DNA of 64,000 nt from Collinsella sp. (GCA_019419585.1 DXZQ01000010.1:21729-85728), one strand, 5' to 3'. Counted from the first letter of the stretch, positions 52,881 to 61,328 are shown. Notes: generated from the letters alone by a model not told the origin. Translations and numbers: made by a program.

Positions 52881-53975
52881 ATGTTTGCTGCCGAGTCCTA
52901 CACCAGCCGTCATCACATTGCGATTGTTGCCATGGCCTGCCTATGCGTTTTGCTGGGCGGGCCTTCTTATGCCGCGGGCGCGGAGAGCCTCATCATCGCG
53001 GGCGCGACGTACTACGAGCCGGGTGTGTCGGGCCCCAGCTGGGCCTGGACCGATGCCGACCACCTGGAGCTTGACGGCTACGCGGGCGAGGCCATCGGCG
53101 CCGACGGCGACCTGGTGCTGACACTTGCCGGGCAAAACTCCGTGACGGAGTCGCATGCGCCCGATGCGGACATCACGCTGTGCGGCATGGAGGCATGGGG
53201 CAATCTGACGCTTCGCGGCACCGGGTCCCTGACGGCGACGGGCTCGCAGTGCGGGATCCACGTGTCGGAGGCGCTCGTGGTGGACGGCTGCACCGTCGAT
53301 GCACGGGCGGACGGGGCCGATATTACGAACGAGGCGGTTGCCGGCGTGATCGCAGGCGACATGGCCGTGCGCGGCGGCGGACGCGTCGTTGCCGCGGGCG
53401 CCGGGTCCGGAGCGGGCGTGCGCGCCTACGGCGCGTATCTGCAGGACGCGGGCATTGGCGATGGCGCGGCCAGCTGTCGGCTTTCCGTCGACACCTCTTG
53501 GCTTGATGCGGCCGGTGCCGAAGGCGGCGTTGCGTGCACGGGCGGGTCGCTTGTGTCCGCACGGTTTATGGCGCCTACCGGCGGGGCCTTTGGTGCTGGT
53601 GGCGTGATGGATGCTGCCGGTGCGGTGGGCCCGCATGTGGTGGTTGAGCCCGATCTGGCCACGCCGCCGGCGGGGGAGACCGACAGGGGCGAGGTGACTG
53701 GCGATAGCGCGGAAAAGTCTCCCACCGATGCTAACCCCACTGCCGGAGAGCCCACCACAGGACCCACGGCAAATCCCTCTCTGAAACCTGCGGCCACGCC
53801 AACCAAGACAACAAAGACAGTAACCAAGACCACGGTGTCCACGCCGTCCAAGTCCAAACCCGACACCGCGACCACTTCGGCGCTCCCCAAGACCGGCGAC
53901 AACAACTGGATCGTCGCCTCTGTGGCGCTTTTCCTACTGGGGACAGTGCTGTTAGGTGCAGCATGTCGCTGCTGA
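52881..53975 (+). CDS. LPXTG-anchored surface protein
   Basis: A 364-residue wall-anchored protein. A signal peptide (HHIAIVAMACLCVLLGGPSY, cleaved near AGAES) precedes a Gly/Ala/Asp-rich region with repeated short beta units (GSLTATGSQCGIHVSEALVV, GDMAVRGGGRVVAAGAGSGA). This resembles right-handed beta-helix, carbohydrate-binding Cthe_2159-like proteins. A Thr/Pro/Lys stalk leads to LPKTGDNN, a hydrophobic helix and a short tail ending ACRC, the sortase signal. The tail has Cys/Arg rather than the usual Lys/Arg cluster. ATG 52881 has CGGAG 5 bases upstream. The high GC contrasts with both neighbours, so this is a host-like segment within the island. Confidence 0.85.
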   Translation: MFAAESYTSRHHIAIVAMACLCVLLGGPSYAAGAESLIIAGATYYEPGVSGPSWAWTDADHLELDGYAGEAIGADGDLVLTLAGQNSVTESHAPDADITLCGMEAWGNLTLRGTGSLTATGSQCGIHVSEALVVDGCTVDARADGADITNEAVAGVIAGDMAVRGGGRVVAAGAGSGAGVRAYGAYLQDAGIGDGAASCRLSVDTSWLDAAGAEGGVACTGGSLVSARFMAPTGGAFGAGGVMDAAGAVGPHVVVEPDLATPPAGETDRGEVTGDSAEKSPTDANPTAGEPTTGPTANPSLKPAATPTKTTKTVTKTTVSTPSKSKPDTATTSALPKTGDNNWIVASVALFLLGTVLLGAACRC

Positions 53976-54227
53976 GACCCCGTTTAAGCGAGACCAGGGG
54001 AGAGGTAAAGCAGCTATTTCAGAAGCCTTAAGCCTTTTTCAAATTCATTTTCTTAGAGATTGGTGCCATACCAGCCTCCGCTGAGACGGCACTATTTAGT
54101 TTTGCTCTACAGCTTCACAATCTGTTACCGATGTTGAGTCTTAAACCCCATCTGCCAGAGCGATAAGATAATTACAATCAAAATGCTGCCGTTTATAAAG
54201 CCTCTTGCTCCACTAAAGGATTGTTAT

Positions 54228-55157
54228 ATGTCTAATGAAACTAAAGTTGAGGTTGAAGATGTAGCCTCGTATATCAAATACATCAACGAGCTTTCACCAA
54301 CAATAGATGGTGACGCCAGAACATATGAATCTACATTTGTTTTTCGAGGACAAGGTTCTACTAAGTACGATCTCGTTCCGTCAATCGGAAGAGACAGCTA
54401 TTGGCGTAAACCGGGATCGAACACCATTTCCCCTATACCAGGCAGCCTTGAGCACGAGGCTGATTTCATTGAAACTGCTTGCCGCATATTGCCAAATGTT
54501 TTTAAACGAGAATTGCTTCCGATTGATCTTTTAGCCTGTCTCCAACACTACGGAGTTCCCACCAGACTATTAGATGTCACTTCAAACGCGCTTGCTGCCC
54601 TCTATTTCGCCTGTGGCAATGTGGCTGACGAGGGCGAAGTATTCATCTTTAGGCGACCAGGAGGAGATAAGCGGGAATATCCCATCTGCCAGGCAATCGC
54701 AGACTCGTGGCATCTGTTTATGAACTCAAAGTTTCTGTCCCGTTTTGCCTCACTTGCAATATCAAGACCATACTTTGACTATCAACGTGATCTAGTGCTT
54801 TCAAGTTTCCCTGAACCAACTGATCAGGCAAAATGGTTTAAGGAGTGCTGCGAAGACACATTATTTGTCTACGGAACTAGATATCTTGATAGACAGGCCG
54901 CTCAGTCTGGCCAATATATCCTTTTCCCAAATGACATTCGTGGTAAGGATTCTTCTTTGTCGTTTGATGACTTAATAAGTCCACTGCCCAAAGACAGTCC
55001 CGTGATAGCCGGTCGTTGCATAGTGCCATCTAATAGAAAAGCATCAATACTGAACGAGTTGAGTAAACTTGGCATTACCGAAGCTTCGCTCTTTCCCGAC
55101 AGCATTGAGAAGAGATGCGCCGGCATAGTGAGTGAGATTAAGAGACACCGTCACTGA
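54228..55157 (+). CDS. FRG-domain protein
   Basis: A 309-residue protein. FVFRGQGSTKYDLVPSIGRD gives the name-giving F-R-G motif, and LLACLQHYGVPTRLLDVTSN followed by ALAALYFAC is the conserved second block of FRG domains. No other domain is clear in the C-terminal third. Start ATG 54228 has AAAGGA 7 bases upstream; the ATG at 54183 lacks one. FRG proteins often occur in phage-defence or mobile loci, but their activity is poorly known. It stands alone with a strong terminator downstream. Confidence 0.88.
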   Translation: MSNETKVEVEDVASYIKYINELSPTIDGDARTYESTFVFRGQGSTKYDLVPSIGRDSYWRKPGSNTISPIPGSLEHEADFIETACRILPNVFKRELLPIDLLACLQHYGVPTRLLDVTSNALAALYFACGNVADEGEVFIFRRPGGDKREYPICQAIADSWHLFMNSKFLSRFASLAISRPYFDYQRDLVLSSFPEPTDQAKWFKECCEDTLFVYGTRYLDRQAAQSGQYILFPNDIRGKDSSLSFDDLISPLPKDSPVIAGRCIVPSNRKASILNELSKLGITEASLFPDSIEKRCAGIVSEIKRHRH

Positions 55158-55242
55158 AGATTGCTCTTAATATCAGCGTAGAGAATTATGCTTCAGGCAT
55201 TATGTCATACGTACTTATAAGGTTCATTGCCTAAAATCTCAA

Positions 55243-55287
55243 TTTAAAACCGATATTTGTTCAAAGCTAACAAATATCGGTTTTAAA
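55243..55287. terminator. Bidirectional terminator after FRG gene
   Basis: A 19-base perfect stem (55243-55261 with 55269-55287), A/T-rich at its base, with a 7-base loop. It lies between the FRG gene and the RloA-like gene and could stop transcription both ways. Confidence 0.8.
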
Positions 55288-55356
55288 ACTATATAATTGT
55301 TCTTGTTATTTAAGGATGTCTGTGAATAATCGATATATTTGAGAAGGATTCTAAAG

Positions 55357-56652
55357 ATGATCCTCAATTTTTCATTTAAGAACTTTCAGAGCTTTCGAGA
55401 TACTCAGCAGTTCTCGTTTGAACCGATTTCGAGCAAAAAGGAACTTGGGCCCGTGCGAGTGGCTGCGGTTTACGGCGCAAACGCGTCAGGCAAATCAAAT
55501 TTCCTAAATGCTCTTTACTTTGTCTCTTACTTTGTTCGTACAGGTTATGCGACAGGCGATGCGAATTCTCAAATACACATCGTCCCTTTTTTACTTGACT
55601 CGGAATCGCGATCAAATGACACAGAATTCTCGATAGATTTTATCGCCAGCAATTTGAAGTATGAGTTTTCATTTGGTGTAAACAAAAATGAGGTTACATA
55701 TGAGAATCTCACTGTGTATCGATCAAAACAGCCGTCCCTTCTTTATGACCGCTCTTCGATAAACGGGGAACAGTCAATTAAATTTGGTAGCACCTTTACA
55801 GGCGCCAAAAAACAACTTTGGGATATCACGCGCAATAATTCATTGTTCTTATCTGCCGCCGCGGCGGCTGGAAGTGATGTAATTCAACCCGCATTCGCAG
55901 CTCTTGCCAATGACATCAATCTCTATGATGCAACGCATTATCTAGCAGAACTCGCCACCATAAAAAAGCTGTTTATCAACGATAACGCACGAGCTCAGAT
56001 GCTATCTCAGCTCATTAAATATGCTGATATCGGAATTGACGGCATGGATGTCCGTCAATCGGAAGGCGTCATGGGTTTAAAAGACTCACTCATTGGACTC
56101 GATGAGATTCCGGAAGAGGCACGTAATAAAATTGCAGAAGACTTTAAATTGTCGTTCGCTTATGACCTGTTCTTCCACCACAAAGGCTCTGGAGATGGCT
56201 TTTGGCTGGGCTCCGCCCATGAATCGGAGGGCACAAAAGCTGCGCTGGCGTTTTTTTCGGTAGCCTTACGTTCTTTAAGCAGTGGGGCCACAACAGTAAT
56301 TGACGAGCTTGATTCGAGCCTTCATCCTACGCTCCTGCGCGACTTCGTCTCACTGTTCGCCGATCCCGACACAAATCCAAAGGGCGCGCAGCTAATCTTC
56401 TCGACCCATGATGTCACCTTGATGACGCGAACCAGCCCTATGGAAGAGGTGCTTGAACGTGACCAGGTCTGGTTTGTGGAAAAGGACTCTGAAGGTGCTT
56501 CGCAATTAATTGCTGCGATGGAGTATTCGCCTCGTGCAAATGAGAATCTGGGGCGCAATTACTTAAACGGTGTCTATGTGCCGCTGCCCAACCCAAGTTT
56601 TCATCAACTTGTGGCCCAACTCATGAAGGAAGGTGCTGACATAGATGGCTAA
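55357..56652 (+). CDS. RloA/AbiLi-like AAA ATPase
   Basis: A 431-residue ABC/SMC-type ATPase. N-terminal ILNFSFKNFQSFRDTQQFSF is the usual start of this group. Walker A is VYGANASGKSNFLNAL, a signature-like region is HESEGTKAALAFFSVALRSL, Walker B is TTVIDELDSSLHP and the switch His is in IFSTHDVTLM. It overlaps an RloB-like gene by 8 bases. Such pairs were first seen in restriction loci (Rlo) and as lactococcal AbiL; they act as abortive-infection defence. ATG 55357 has GAAGGA 8 bases upstream. Confidence 0.9.
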   Translation: MILNFSFKNFQSFRDTQQFSFEPISSKKELGPVRVAAVYGANASGKSNFLNALYFVSYFVRTGYATGDANSQIHIVPFLLDSESRSNDTEFSIDFIASNLKYEFSFGVNKNEVTYENLTVYRSKQPSLLYDRSSINGEQSIKFGSTFTGAKKQLWDITRNNSLFLSAAAAAGSDVIQPAFAALANDINLYDATHYLAELATIKKLFINDNARAQMLSQLIKYADIGIDGMDVRQSEGVMGLKDSLIGLDEIPEEARNKIAEDFKLSFAYDLFFHHKGSGDGFWLGSAHESEGTKAALAFFSVALRSLSSGATTVIDELDSSLHPTLLRDFVSLFADPDTNPKGAQLIFSTHDVTLMTRTSPMEEVLERDQVWFVEKDSEGASQLIAAMEYSPRANENLGRNYLNGVYVPLPNPSFHQLVAQLMKEGADIDG

Positions 56653-57322
56653 AACAGAAAGGAGGGGACTTGCTCGCGGCCGCAAAAAGCAGACAAGAGC
56701 CAAGCGAAAGCGCCACCTAATTGTGTCCAATGGAAAGGTGACCGAAACCGAATACTTTAACTTCCTTATTACTGAAATGGACGTTCGCGGAAGCGTGCTG
56801 TATCGGCATATTGACGGAGACCCTTTGAAGGTGGCCAAGCAGCTTTCGCGAGAGCTCGATTCAGATAAAAAGGCGGTTAAAGCAGGCGAAATCGAAGCAT
56901 TGAGTTCCGCATGGATCGTAGTCGATTCAGATGAGTTCAGAAACCTAGCCGCAGCAGAACGAGAAGCAAAGACAAAAGGAGTTAGGCTCGCGATCTCCAA
57001 TCCATGCTTTGAAGTATGGCTTATCGATCATGTCTCACCATGCCCGGAAACTTTTGCATCGACGCCACAATGCGAGAAAAGAGCGCGCGACCTTGGCGTT
57101 CTAAAATCTACTGACCCCAACAGGTCTTCCGCGTCAAAGTTCAAGTCGGTAAATCTCGAAATGATTGACGGCAACAAGGGCCAGGCTTTGACCAATGCCG
57201 CAAAGCACAATACGGATAATAAACGTCGTGCAAGAGAAATGAATCCGGACAACGTTGTCGCCTATCAAGTATGGACAGACTTACCTGATCTTGTAGATGA
57301 CGTATTTGGGTCGGGTAACTAG
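56645..57322 (+). CDS. RloB/AbiLii-like protein
   Basis: A 225-residue protein. A basic N-terminus (RGLARGRKKQTRAKRKRH) precedes LIVSNGKVTETEYFNFLITE, which holds the G-x-x-T-E-x-x-Y motif of RloB-like, TOPRIM-related proteins. SAWIVVDSDEF gives the acidic pair and AISNPCFEVWLIDH the N-P-x-F-E-x-W-L motif, both hallmarks of RloB. The basic N-terminus suggests nucleic-acid binding. It is translationally coupled to the ATPase gene, and together they should form one defence system in which the ATPase senses or loads and RloB cuts or modifies nucleic acid (inference). Confidence 0.9.
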   Translation: MAKTERRGLARGRKKQTRAKRKRHLIVSNGKVTETEYFNFLITEMDVRGSVLYRHIDGDPLKVAKQLSRELDSDKKAVKAGEIEALSSAWIVVDSDEFRNLAAAEREAKTKGVRLAISNPCFEVWLIDHVSPCPETFASTPQCEKRARDLGVLKSTDPNRSSASKFKSVNLEMIDGNKGQALTNAAKHNTDNKRRAREMNPDNVVAYQVWTDLPDLVDDVFGSGN

Positions 57323-57383
57323 TGCGATTCATCCCGCGTTGGGGGGCAGGCTTTTAACTCAAAAAGTTGTAAACGAGGTAGCA

Positions 57384-57572
57384 ATGCTTTGGAGCTATGT
57401 TCAGCTAGATGACGGCACTCAGCTTGCCTACTCAGAGACAAGAGATGACGGGACCGTTCGCATAGCCGTCGAGCGCCCGGTTGACTTTGGCTTTGGCCAT
57501 GCGGAATGCTTCTTGCCTGCGGTTAATTGGTTCAATGTCGAAGGTTTTTCTAGTGACGACCTGGATTTTTGA
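57384..57572 (+). pseudogene. Small MLWSYVQLDDG protein, C-terminus frameshifted
   Basis: A 62-residue frame starting MLWSYVQLDDGTQLAYSETR and ending GFSSDDLDF. Adding one T to the T5 run at 57566-57570 joins it to LTEFVRSNAPFIFELAERQK in the other frame, giving a longer and more sensible small protein of about 85 residues. A related start, MPWSYVQQDDG, occurs at 59537. Family unknown to me. The start has GAGG upstream. It sits between the RloB-like gene and the MNT gene. Confidence 0.45.
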
Positions 57573-57688
57573 CCGAGTTCGTTAGATCAAACGCTCCGTT
57601 TATCTTCGAACTAGCAGAACGGCAAAAGCCGGACCGGCGGTTTCGGCGCTGGCCCCCTGACGCTCTACTGTTGAACGGAAAATATCCC

Positions 57689-57988
57689 ATGATTTCGCCT
57701 TCCAACATATCCACCGTCGCCTCCCGCGTGCTGGCTCAATACGACGTCAGCGAAGCCTATTTATTTGGCTCGTTTGCCCGAGGCGAGCAAACGCCCGATA
57801 GCGATATTGACTTGCGCCTAGTCTGCGGCAACACCATGACGTTCGGCACGCTTTACGAACTCACCCATGAGCTCGAGAGGGAGCTTGGGCGAAAGGTTGA
57901 TATCGTCACCAACCCACCAGAGCACATGCGCCCGGCATTCCGCAAAAGCATCGAGCAAGATGAGGTGCGTGTCTATGAAGCTCTGTAA
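57689..57988 (+). CDS. MNT-type nucleotidyltransferase (orphan antitoxin)
   Basis: A 99-residue minimal nucleotidyltransferase. AYLFGSFARGEQTPDSDIDL has the GSFxRG and DxD motifs of pol-beta-type MNT domains. Such proteins (MntA) neutralise HEPN toxins by AMPylation, but no HEPN gene follows in the next 200 bases. It may be a leftover antitoxin or act on a distant partner. ATG 57689 is chosen because the longer frame upstream belongs to the broken small gene. Confidence 0.82.
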   Translation: MISPSNISTVASRVLAQYDVSEAYLFGSFARGEQTPDSDIDLRLVCGNTMTFGTLYELTHELERELGRKVDIVTNPPEHMRPAFRKSIEQDEVRVYEAL

Positions 57989-58125
57989 GCAGGACGAGGC
58001 GTTAGTGTGCTCCGGCGTGATCAGCAAGTCTGAATTTTGTCGCATACTTCCGGACTCGGCGAGCCTTAGAAGCCAGTATTGAACTCAAACTCGGTTCCAG
58101 ACACCCTCTTGCTATTTGAATAAAT

Positions 58126-58170
58126 GTATCGCTCTAGCGATAGTATGTTATACTATCGCTAGAGCGATAC
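58126..58170 (+). promoter_or_regulatory. Perfect palindromic operator over the DUF3990 module promoter
   Basis: Two 21-base arms (58126-58146 and 58150-58170) are exact reverse complements around GTT. Each arm contains a smaller palindrome, TATCGCTCTAGCGATA (58127-58142) and TATCGCTAGAGCGATA (58154-58169). An extended -10 box TGTTATACT spans 58146-58154 at the centre. The start codon is 17 bases downstream with TTAGGAG between. This is a typical autoregulatory site for two repressor dimers, presumably the HTH antitoxin encoded second in the operon. Confidence 0.8.
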
Positions 58171-58186
58171 CTGTTAGGAGACTCGC

Positions 58187-58855
58187 GTGGAACTGTGGCA
58201 TGGTTCTCAGAAAATCATTGAGACTCCCCAGCTTGTCCTGGGGAAAATCCATAACGACTATGGACAGGGATTCTATTGCACAGAGAGCCTCGACCTTGCA
58301 AGGGAATGGGCATGTTCGCGCGATGCCGATGGCTTTGCGAATCGCTATGAACTCGATATAGCCGATCTCAAAGTTCTCGACTTGCTATCGCCGCAATATT
58401 GCGTCCTGCATTGGATCGCGTTGCTCGTTGAGCATCGTTCTTTTCGCAAAGATACCGCCATTGCCGCGGGGGCGTGCGAATATCTCCATGATCACTTTCT
58501 ACCTCAGACGAGCACTTGCGACGTAATAAGGGGGTGGCGTGCGGACGACTCGTACTTTAGCTATGCCAGAGCTTTTGTAAACAATACGATCACCGTCAAT
58601 CAGCTTGGACGATCTATGAGGCTCGGTAACCTGGGGGAGCAGATTGTGCTCAAAAGCGAGCGTGCGTTTAAGAGCATTCGTTTTGCTGGATTTGAACGTG
58701 CGCAGCAAGCTCTGTATGGTCCATTGGCCAAGGAACGAGATGAAGCGGCAAGGGCGCAGTATCGGGAGCTCCTTGCCGAAAACCCGTTTGAGGGAATACG
58801 TATCGTCGATATCATTCGAGAGGGGATGACAGGCGATGACCTACGCCTACAGTGA
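58187..58855 (+). CDS. DUF3990-family toxin candidate (ADP-ribosyltransferase-like)
   Basis: A 222-residue protein. MELWHGSQKIIETPQLVLGK, then NDYGQGFYCTESLDLAREWA, matches DUF3990, whose H-G-S and G-x-G-F-Y elements resemble ADP-ribosyltransferase folds. GTG 58187 has TTAGGAG 7 bases upstream. The next gene overlaps by 20 bases and encodes an HTH protein, the usual toxin-then-antitoxin order for this family. The promoter has a strong palindrome. The activity is not proven for this member. Confidence 0.85.
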   Translation: MELWHGSQKIIETPQLVLGKIHNDYGQGFYCTESLDLAREWACSRDADGFANRYELDIADLKVLDLLSPQYCVLHWIALLVEHRSFRKDTAIAAGACEYLHDHFLPQTSTCDVIRGWRADDSYFSYARAFVNNTITVNQLGRSMRLGNLGEQIVLKSERAFKSIRFAGFERAQQALYGPLAKERDEAARAQYRELLAENPFEGIRIVDIIREGMTGDDLRLQ

Positions 58856-59525
58856 GATGTATCTCGAGGATGCAATGAGAACGCTGGGCGAGGCGGTCGA
58901 TTTTGCTCTCTGTGACCAAGGGCTGACTCCAGCCGAGTTGACGGCGATCATGTCGAACGCTCTTGAGATGAAACAGTTTGAGCGCGGTATGCCTCGCGTC
59001 GTCTGCGGCATGGCGGGCGACGAGCTCGCGCGCGATATTATCGCCCATGCGGGACTGACCCCCGTCAGATGTAGGGAGACCTATCCGTTCGACCGTTCGC
59101 CTCAGTATTGGGCGGGGTGGGTTATGGCCTATACGCAATGGATGAGCAGCTTGGGCTTTAATAAGCTACTCGAAGTCGCTCCGCTCGATTGGATCATCGG
59201 CTCGTACCATCCGCTCCACGAGGCCTCCGAAGATAAATTCGCCCAGATTGTCATCGAAAAATGGAACAACGCCCAGACAGACAAAAAGGGCCTCAAGGCG
59301 GCACGAAAGGCTGCCGGACTAACGCAAAAACAGCTCGCCGCCCAATCGGGGGTTAAGCTTCGCGCCATACAACTCTACGAGCAGAACCAGCTCGACCTAC
59401 GCCGCGCCTCGGTTTCCTCGGCATTGGCGCTTGCAGACACCCTAAACTGCACCATCGAAGACCTCGTCTGGCAACCGATTGCTCTGGAGTACGACTCGCA
59501 GGCTATTTCGTCTGTAAAGCTATAG
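58836..59525 (+). CDS. HTH antitoxin candidate paired with DUF3990
   Basis: A 229-residue protein. The N-terminal part (MYLEDAMRTLGEAVDFALCD; QFERGMPRVVCGMAGDELAR; SPQYWAGWVMAYTQWMSSLG) is the domain often found after DUF3990 genes. The C-terminal ~70 residues are a Cro/CI-type HTH (LKAARKAAGLTQKQLAAQSG). It probably blocks the toxin through the N-terminal part and represses the operon by binding the 58126-58170 palindrome. It overlaps the toxin gene by 20 bases. Confidence 0.85.
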   Translation: MTYAYSEMYLEDAMRTLGEAVDFALCDQGLTPAELTAIMSNALEMKQFERGMPRVVCGMAGDELARDIIAHAGLTPVRCRETYPFDRSPQYWAGWVMAYTQWMSSLGFNKLLEVAPLDWIIGSYHPLHEASEDKFAQIVIEKWNNAQTDKKGLKAARKAAGLTQKQLAAQSGVKLRAIQLYEQNQLDLRRASVSSALALADTLNCTIEDLVWQPIALEYDSQAISSVKL

Positions 59526-59536
59526 AGGAGTCAGAC

Positions 59537-59722
59537 ATGCCTTGGAGCTATGTTCAACAAGATGACGGCGCTGATTGCGTTGCTCAAGAAGATCATTCAA
59601 CTGCGCACGTGGCAAATTCAGCATCACCGATTTTGCTCGGCGGCACCACGTCAATCGACGAAGCTATTCGGCTGACCATTTCGAACATGCCCAACGCGCT
59701 CAGGCTCTTGGAGAACTCATGA
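59537..59722 (+). pseudogene. Degenerate small gene upstream of doc
   Basis: A 61-residue frame starting MPWSYVQQDDGADCVAQ, preceded by GAGGAG, whose first 11 residues match the small protein at 57384. Later residues (SIDEAIRLTISNMPNALRLL) look like a small antitoxin, while an overlapping frame reads GKFSITDFARRHHVN and runs into doc. The start and end may derive from different genes by deletion and frameshift. Its ATGATG junction with doc suggests it once was the antitoxin gene. Function doubtful. Confidence 0.4.
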
Positions 59723-60234
59723 TGGCGGACACGAAGCGGGGAGCGCATCCGTTCGCGCCGCTCGTGCTCGATGATGCCGGTTCGCGCGAAGATATGGCCG
59801 CGGCCGTGATGCGCCTGCACAGCACGCTGATGACGGTCGGGCGCTGCTATACAACCGACGCCACAGGCGACCGGGCCGCGCTTGAGCTTGGACGCGTCGA
59901 GTCCGTGCTTGCGGGTGCATTCTGTACGATATTCGGTCAATCGCCGGCCGATCGCTTCGCAGGCATCTTTGACCAGGTCACCTACGTGGCCGAGCACATG
60001 GTCAAGGACCACATCTTTGAAGACGGTAACAAACGAACCAGCCTTGTCTTTGCGTTGTCCGTCTTAAGGTTCGCAGGCACTCCGGTCGTGCTGTCTGACA
60101 GCCCCGAACCAAAAGACAACCAGTACTACGCCTGGATCCAGGACCTCGTTTCCAGTCGCCGCACGAACAGCAAGCTAGCCGAAGAGCTGCGCTGCGGATT
60201 CGTTGCGGGCACGGGCGATCTGTCGCTCGTATAG
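59719..60234 (+). CDS. doc: Doc/Fic-family toxin
   Basis: A 171-residue Fic-fold protein. MVKDHIFEDGNKRTSLVFAL holds H-x-F-x-D/E-G-N-K-R, the Doc form of the Fic motif. Doc enzymes phosphorylate EF-Tu. Start is ATG 59719 or 59722; GGAGAA lies just upstream. A longer frame runs upstream but enters the degenerate antitoxin region. A Phd antitoxin is not clearly present, so this may be inactive, or controlled elsewhere. GC here is higher than in the earlier island genes. Confidence 0.85.
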   Translation: MMADTKRGAHPFAPLVLDDAGSREDMAAAVMRLHSTLMTVGRCYTTDATGDRAALELGRVESVLAGAFCTIFGQSPADRFAGIFDQVTYVAEHMVKDHIFEDGNKRTSLVFALSVLRFAGTPVVLSDSPEPKDNQYYAWIQDLVSSRRTNSKLAEELRCGFVAGTGDLSLV

Positions 60235-60279
60235 AATCTAAGCATCCGCACGCCGGTTAATGAATTGATTGGACACCAC

Positions 60280-61068
60280 ATGGAGATCCCCAGCACTCTG
60301 TGCAGCAATGTGTACGACTTCGCGTTTTGCCCCGAGCCCTGCTACGACCGCTTGGTCGACCTCGCCGACCCCGAGGACTGGGGTCCCGGCAATCGCATCC
60401 TCAAAAACTACCTGTCGTTTTCGTTTAGCCGCGCGGTGTTCCTGACCGAGCGCGACGTAAACCAGACCGCGCCGTCCAACCTGCCGCTGGTGTTCGACGA
60501 CGACCGCTGCCTGTTCAATACCGGCTTGTACACGCGCCGCTACGAGACCATCTACGGCCTGTTTGAGCCCAACACCAAGCCCGACGCGCGCCAGCGCTGG
60601 TTTTTGAAGGGCTTCTTTAAGGAAAGCGACCCCATGCTGGTCTCGTTTGAGTACTTGCCGTGCCGCGTGCGCTTTGCCGAGGACCCCTCCGAGCTGGTCT
60701 TTGACTATCGACTGCCCATCCGCTCCAACATCGACCACATTCTGGGCGACGAGGAGAACCTTACGCGCATCCCCGCCAGCCTGATGGGGGAGGACAACTC
60801 GCTGCTGCTGCGCCGCGCTTTTGAGGGCGCCGTCGTCGAGGCCGCCCGCCGCGCCGCCGCAAACTACACGCTCGCTGTGCCGCAGTTCTACGGCGGCCGG
60901 ATCCAGCTGCTCTTGCCGCTGTGCCTGACCGGCGACAAGCCCGAGCTGGCGCTGACCATCCAGCGAGAGGACGGTTTCTACGCAGCGCGTACCTGTCTCA
61001 CGCTCGACATGGCTTACAACAACGCGCGACTTATCTGCCGTCCCGAGTCCTCGTGGATTAAACGATAA
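60280..61068 (+). CDS. DUF3825 domain protein
   Basis: A 262-residue protein. NVYDFAFCPEPCYDRLVDLA, then DPEDWGPGNRILKNYLSFSF, matches the start of DUF3825, and YGGRIQLLLPLCLTGDKPEL with the following hydrophobic strands its end. The family function is unknown; it often occurs fused to RNA-binding (OST-HTH-type) domains, absent here. High GC and host-like codon use. The ATG at 60280 has only weak GATTGGA upstream; 60265 is the alternative. Confidence 0.8.
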   Translation: MEIPSTLCSNVYDFAFCPEPCYDRLVDLADPEDWGPGNRILKNYLSFSFSRAVFLTERDVNQTAPSNLPLVFDDDRCLFNTGLYTRRYETIYGLFEPNTKPDARQRWFLKGFFKESDPMLVSFEYLPCRVRFAEDPSELVFDYRLPIRSNIDHILGDEENLTRIPASLMGEDNSLLLRRAFEGAVVEAARRAAANYTLAVPQFYGGRIQLLLPLCLTGDKPELALTIQREDGFYAARTCLTLDMAYNNARLICRPESSWIKR

Positions 61069-61156
61069 AGGGTGGTTAAGCTGCGGTTTTGTTGGTTGAC
61101 TGGGTTGAAACAGTGCGGTTTGCTCTCACGAATTTATAATCGAGGGCAAAAAGTTC

Positions 61157-61185
61157 TTGGTAAACCGCGCACGGCTATGTTAGTA
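61157..61185 (+). promoter_or_regulatory. Promoter of tRNA-Val
   Basis: TTGGTA (61157-61162), 17-base spacer, TTAGTA (61180-61185), 21 bases before the tRNA. Confidence 0.6.
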
Positions 61186-61206
61186 TTTCTTTTGCCGAAA
61201 GGCGAC

Positions 61207-61281
61207 GGGCGATTGGCTCAGGGGTAGAGCATATCCTTCACACGGATGGGGTCACAAGTTCGAATCTTGTATCGCCCACCA
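61207..61281 (+). tRNA. tRNA-Val (anticodon CAC)
   Basis: A 75-base cloverleaf with encoded CCA. The acceptor arm GGGCGAT pairs with ATCGCCC. The anticodon loop TTCACAC between TATCC and GGATG gives CAC, reading GUG. The T arm is ACAAGTTCGAATCTTGT. Confidence 0.95.
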
Positions 61282-61292
61282 TCAAAAGAGCA

Positions 61293-61328
61293 GGTCAGAG
61301 GTGTTAAGCCTCTGGCCTTTTTCTTTTT
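61293..61328 (+). terminator. Terminator of tRNA-Val
   Basis: GGTCAGAGG (61293-61301) pairs with CCTCTGGCC (61309-61317, one G-U), followed by a T-rich run. Confidence 0.85.

Noticed and set aside
57569..57988. Reading the MNT gene from 57569 as a 139-residue fusion
   Set aside because: The first 40 residues are the displaced end of the preceding small protein; the MNT domain starts at 57689 with its own ATG.
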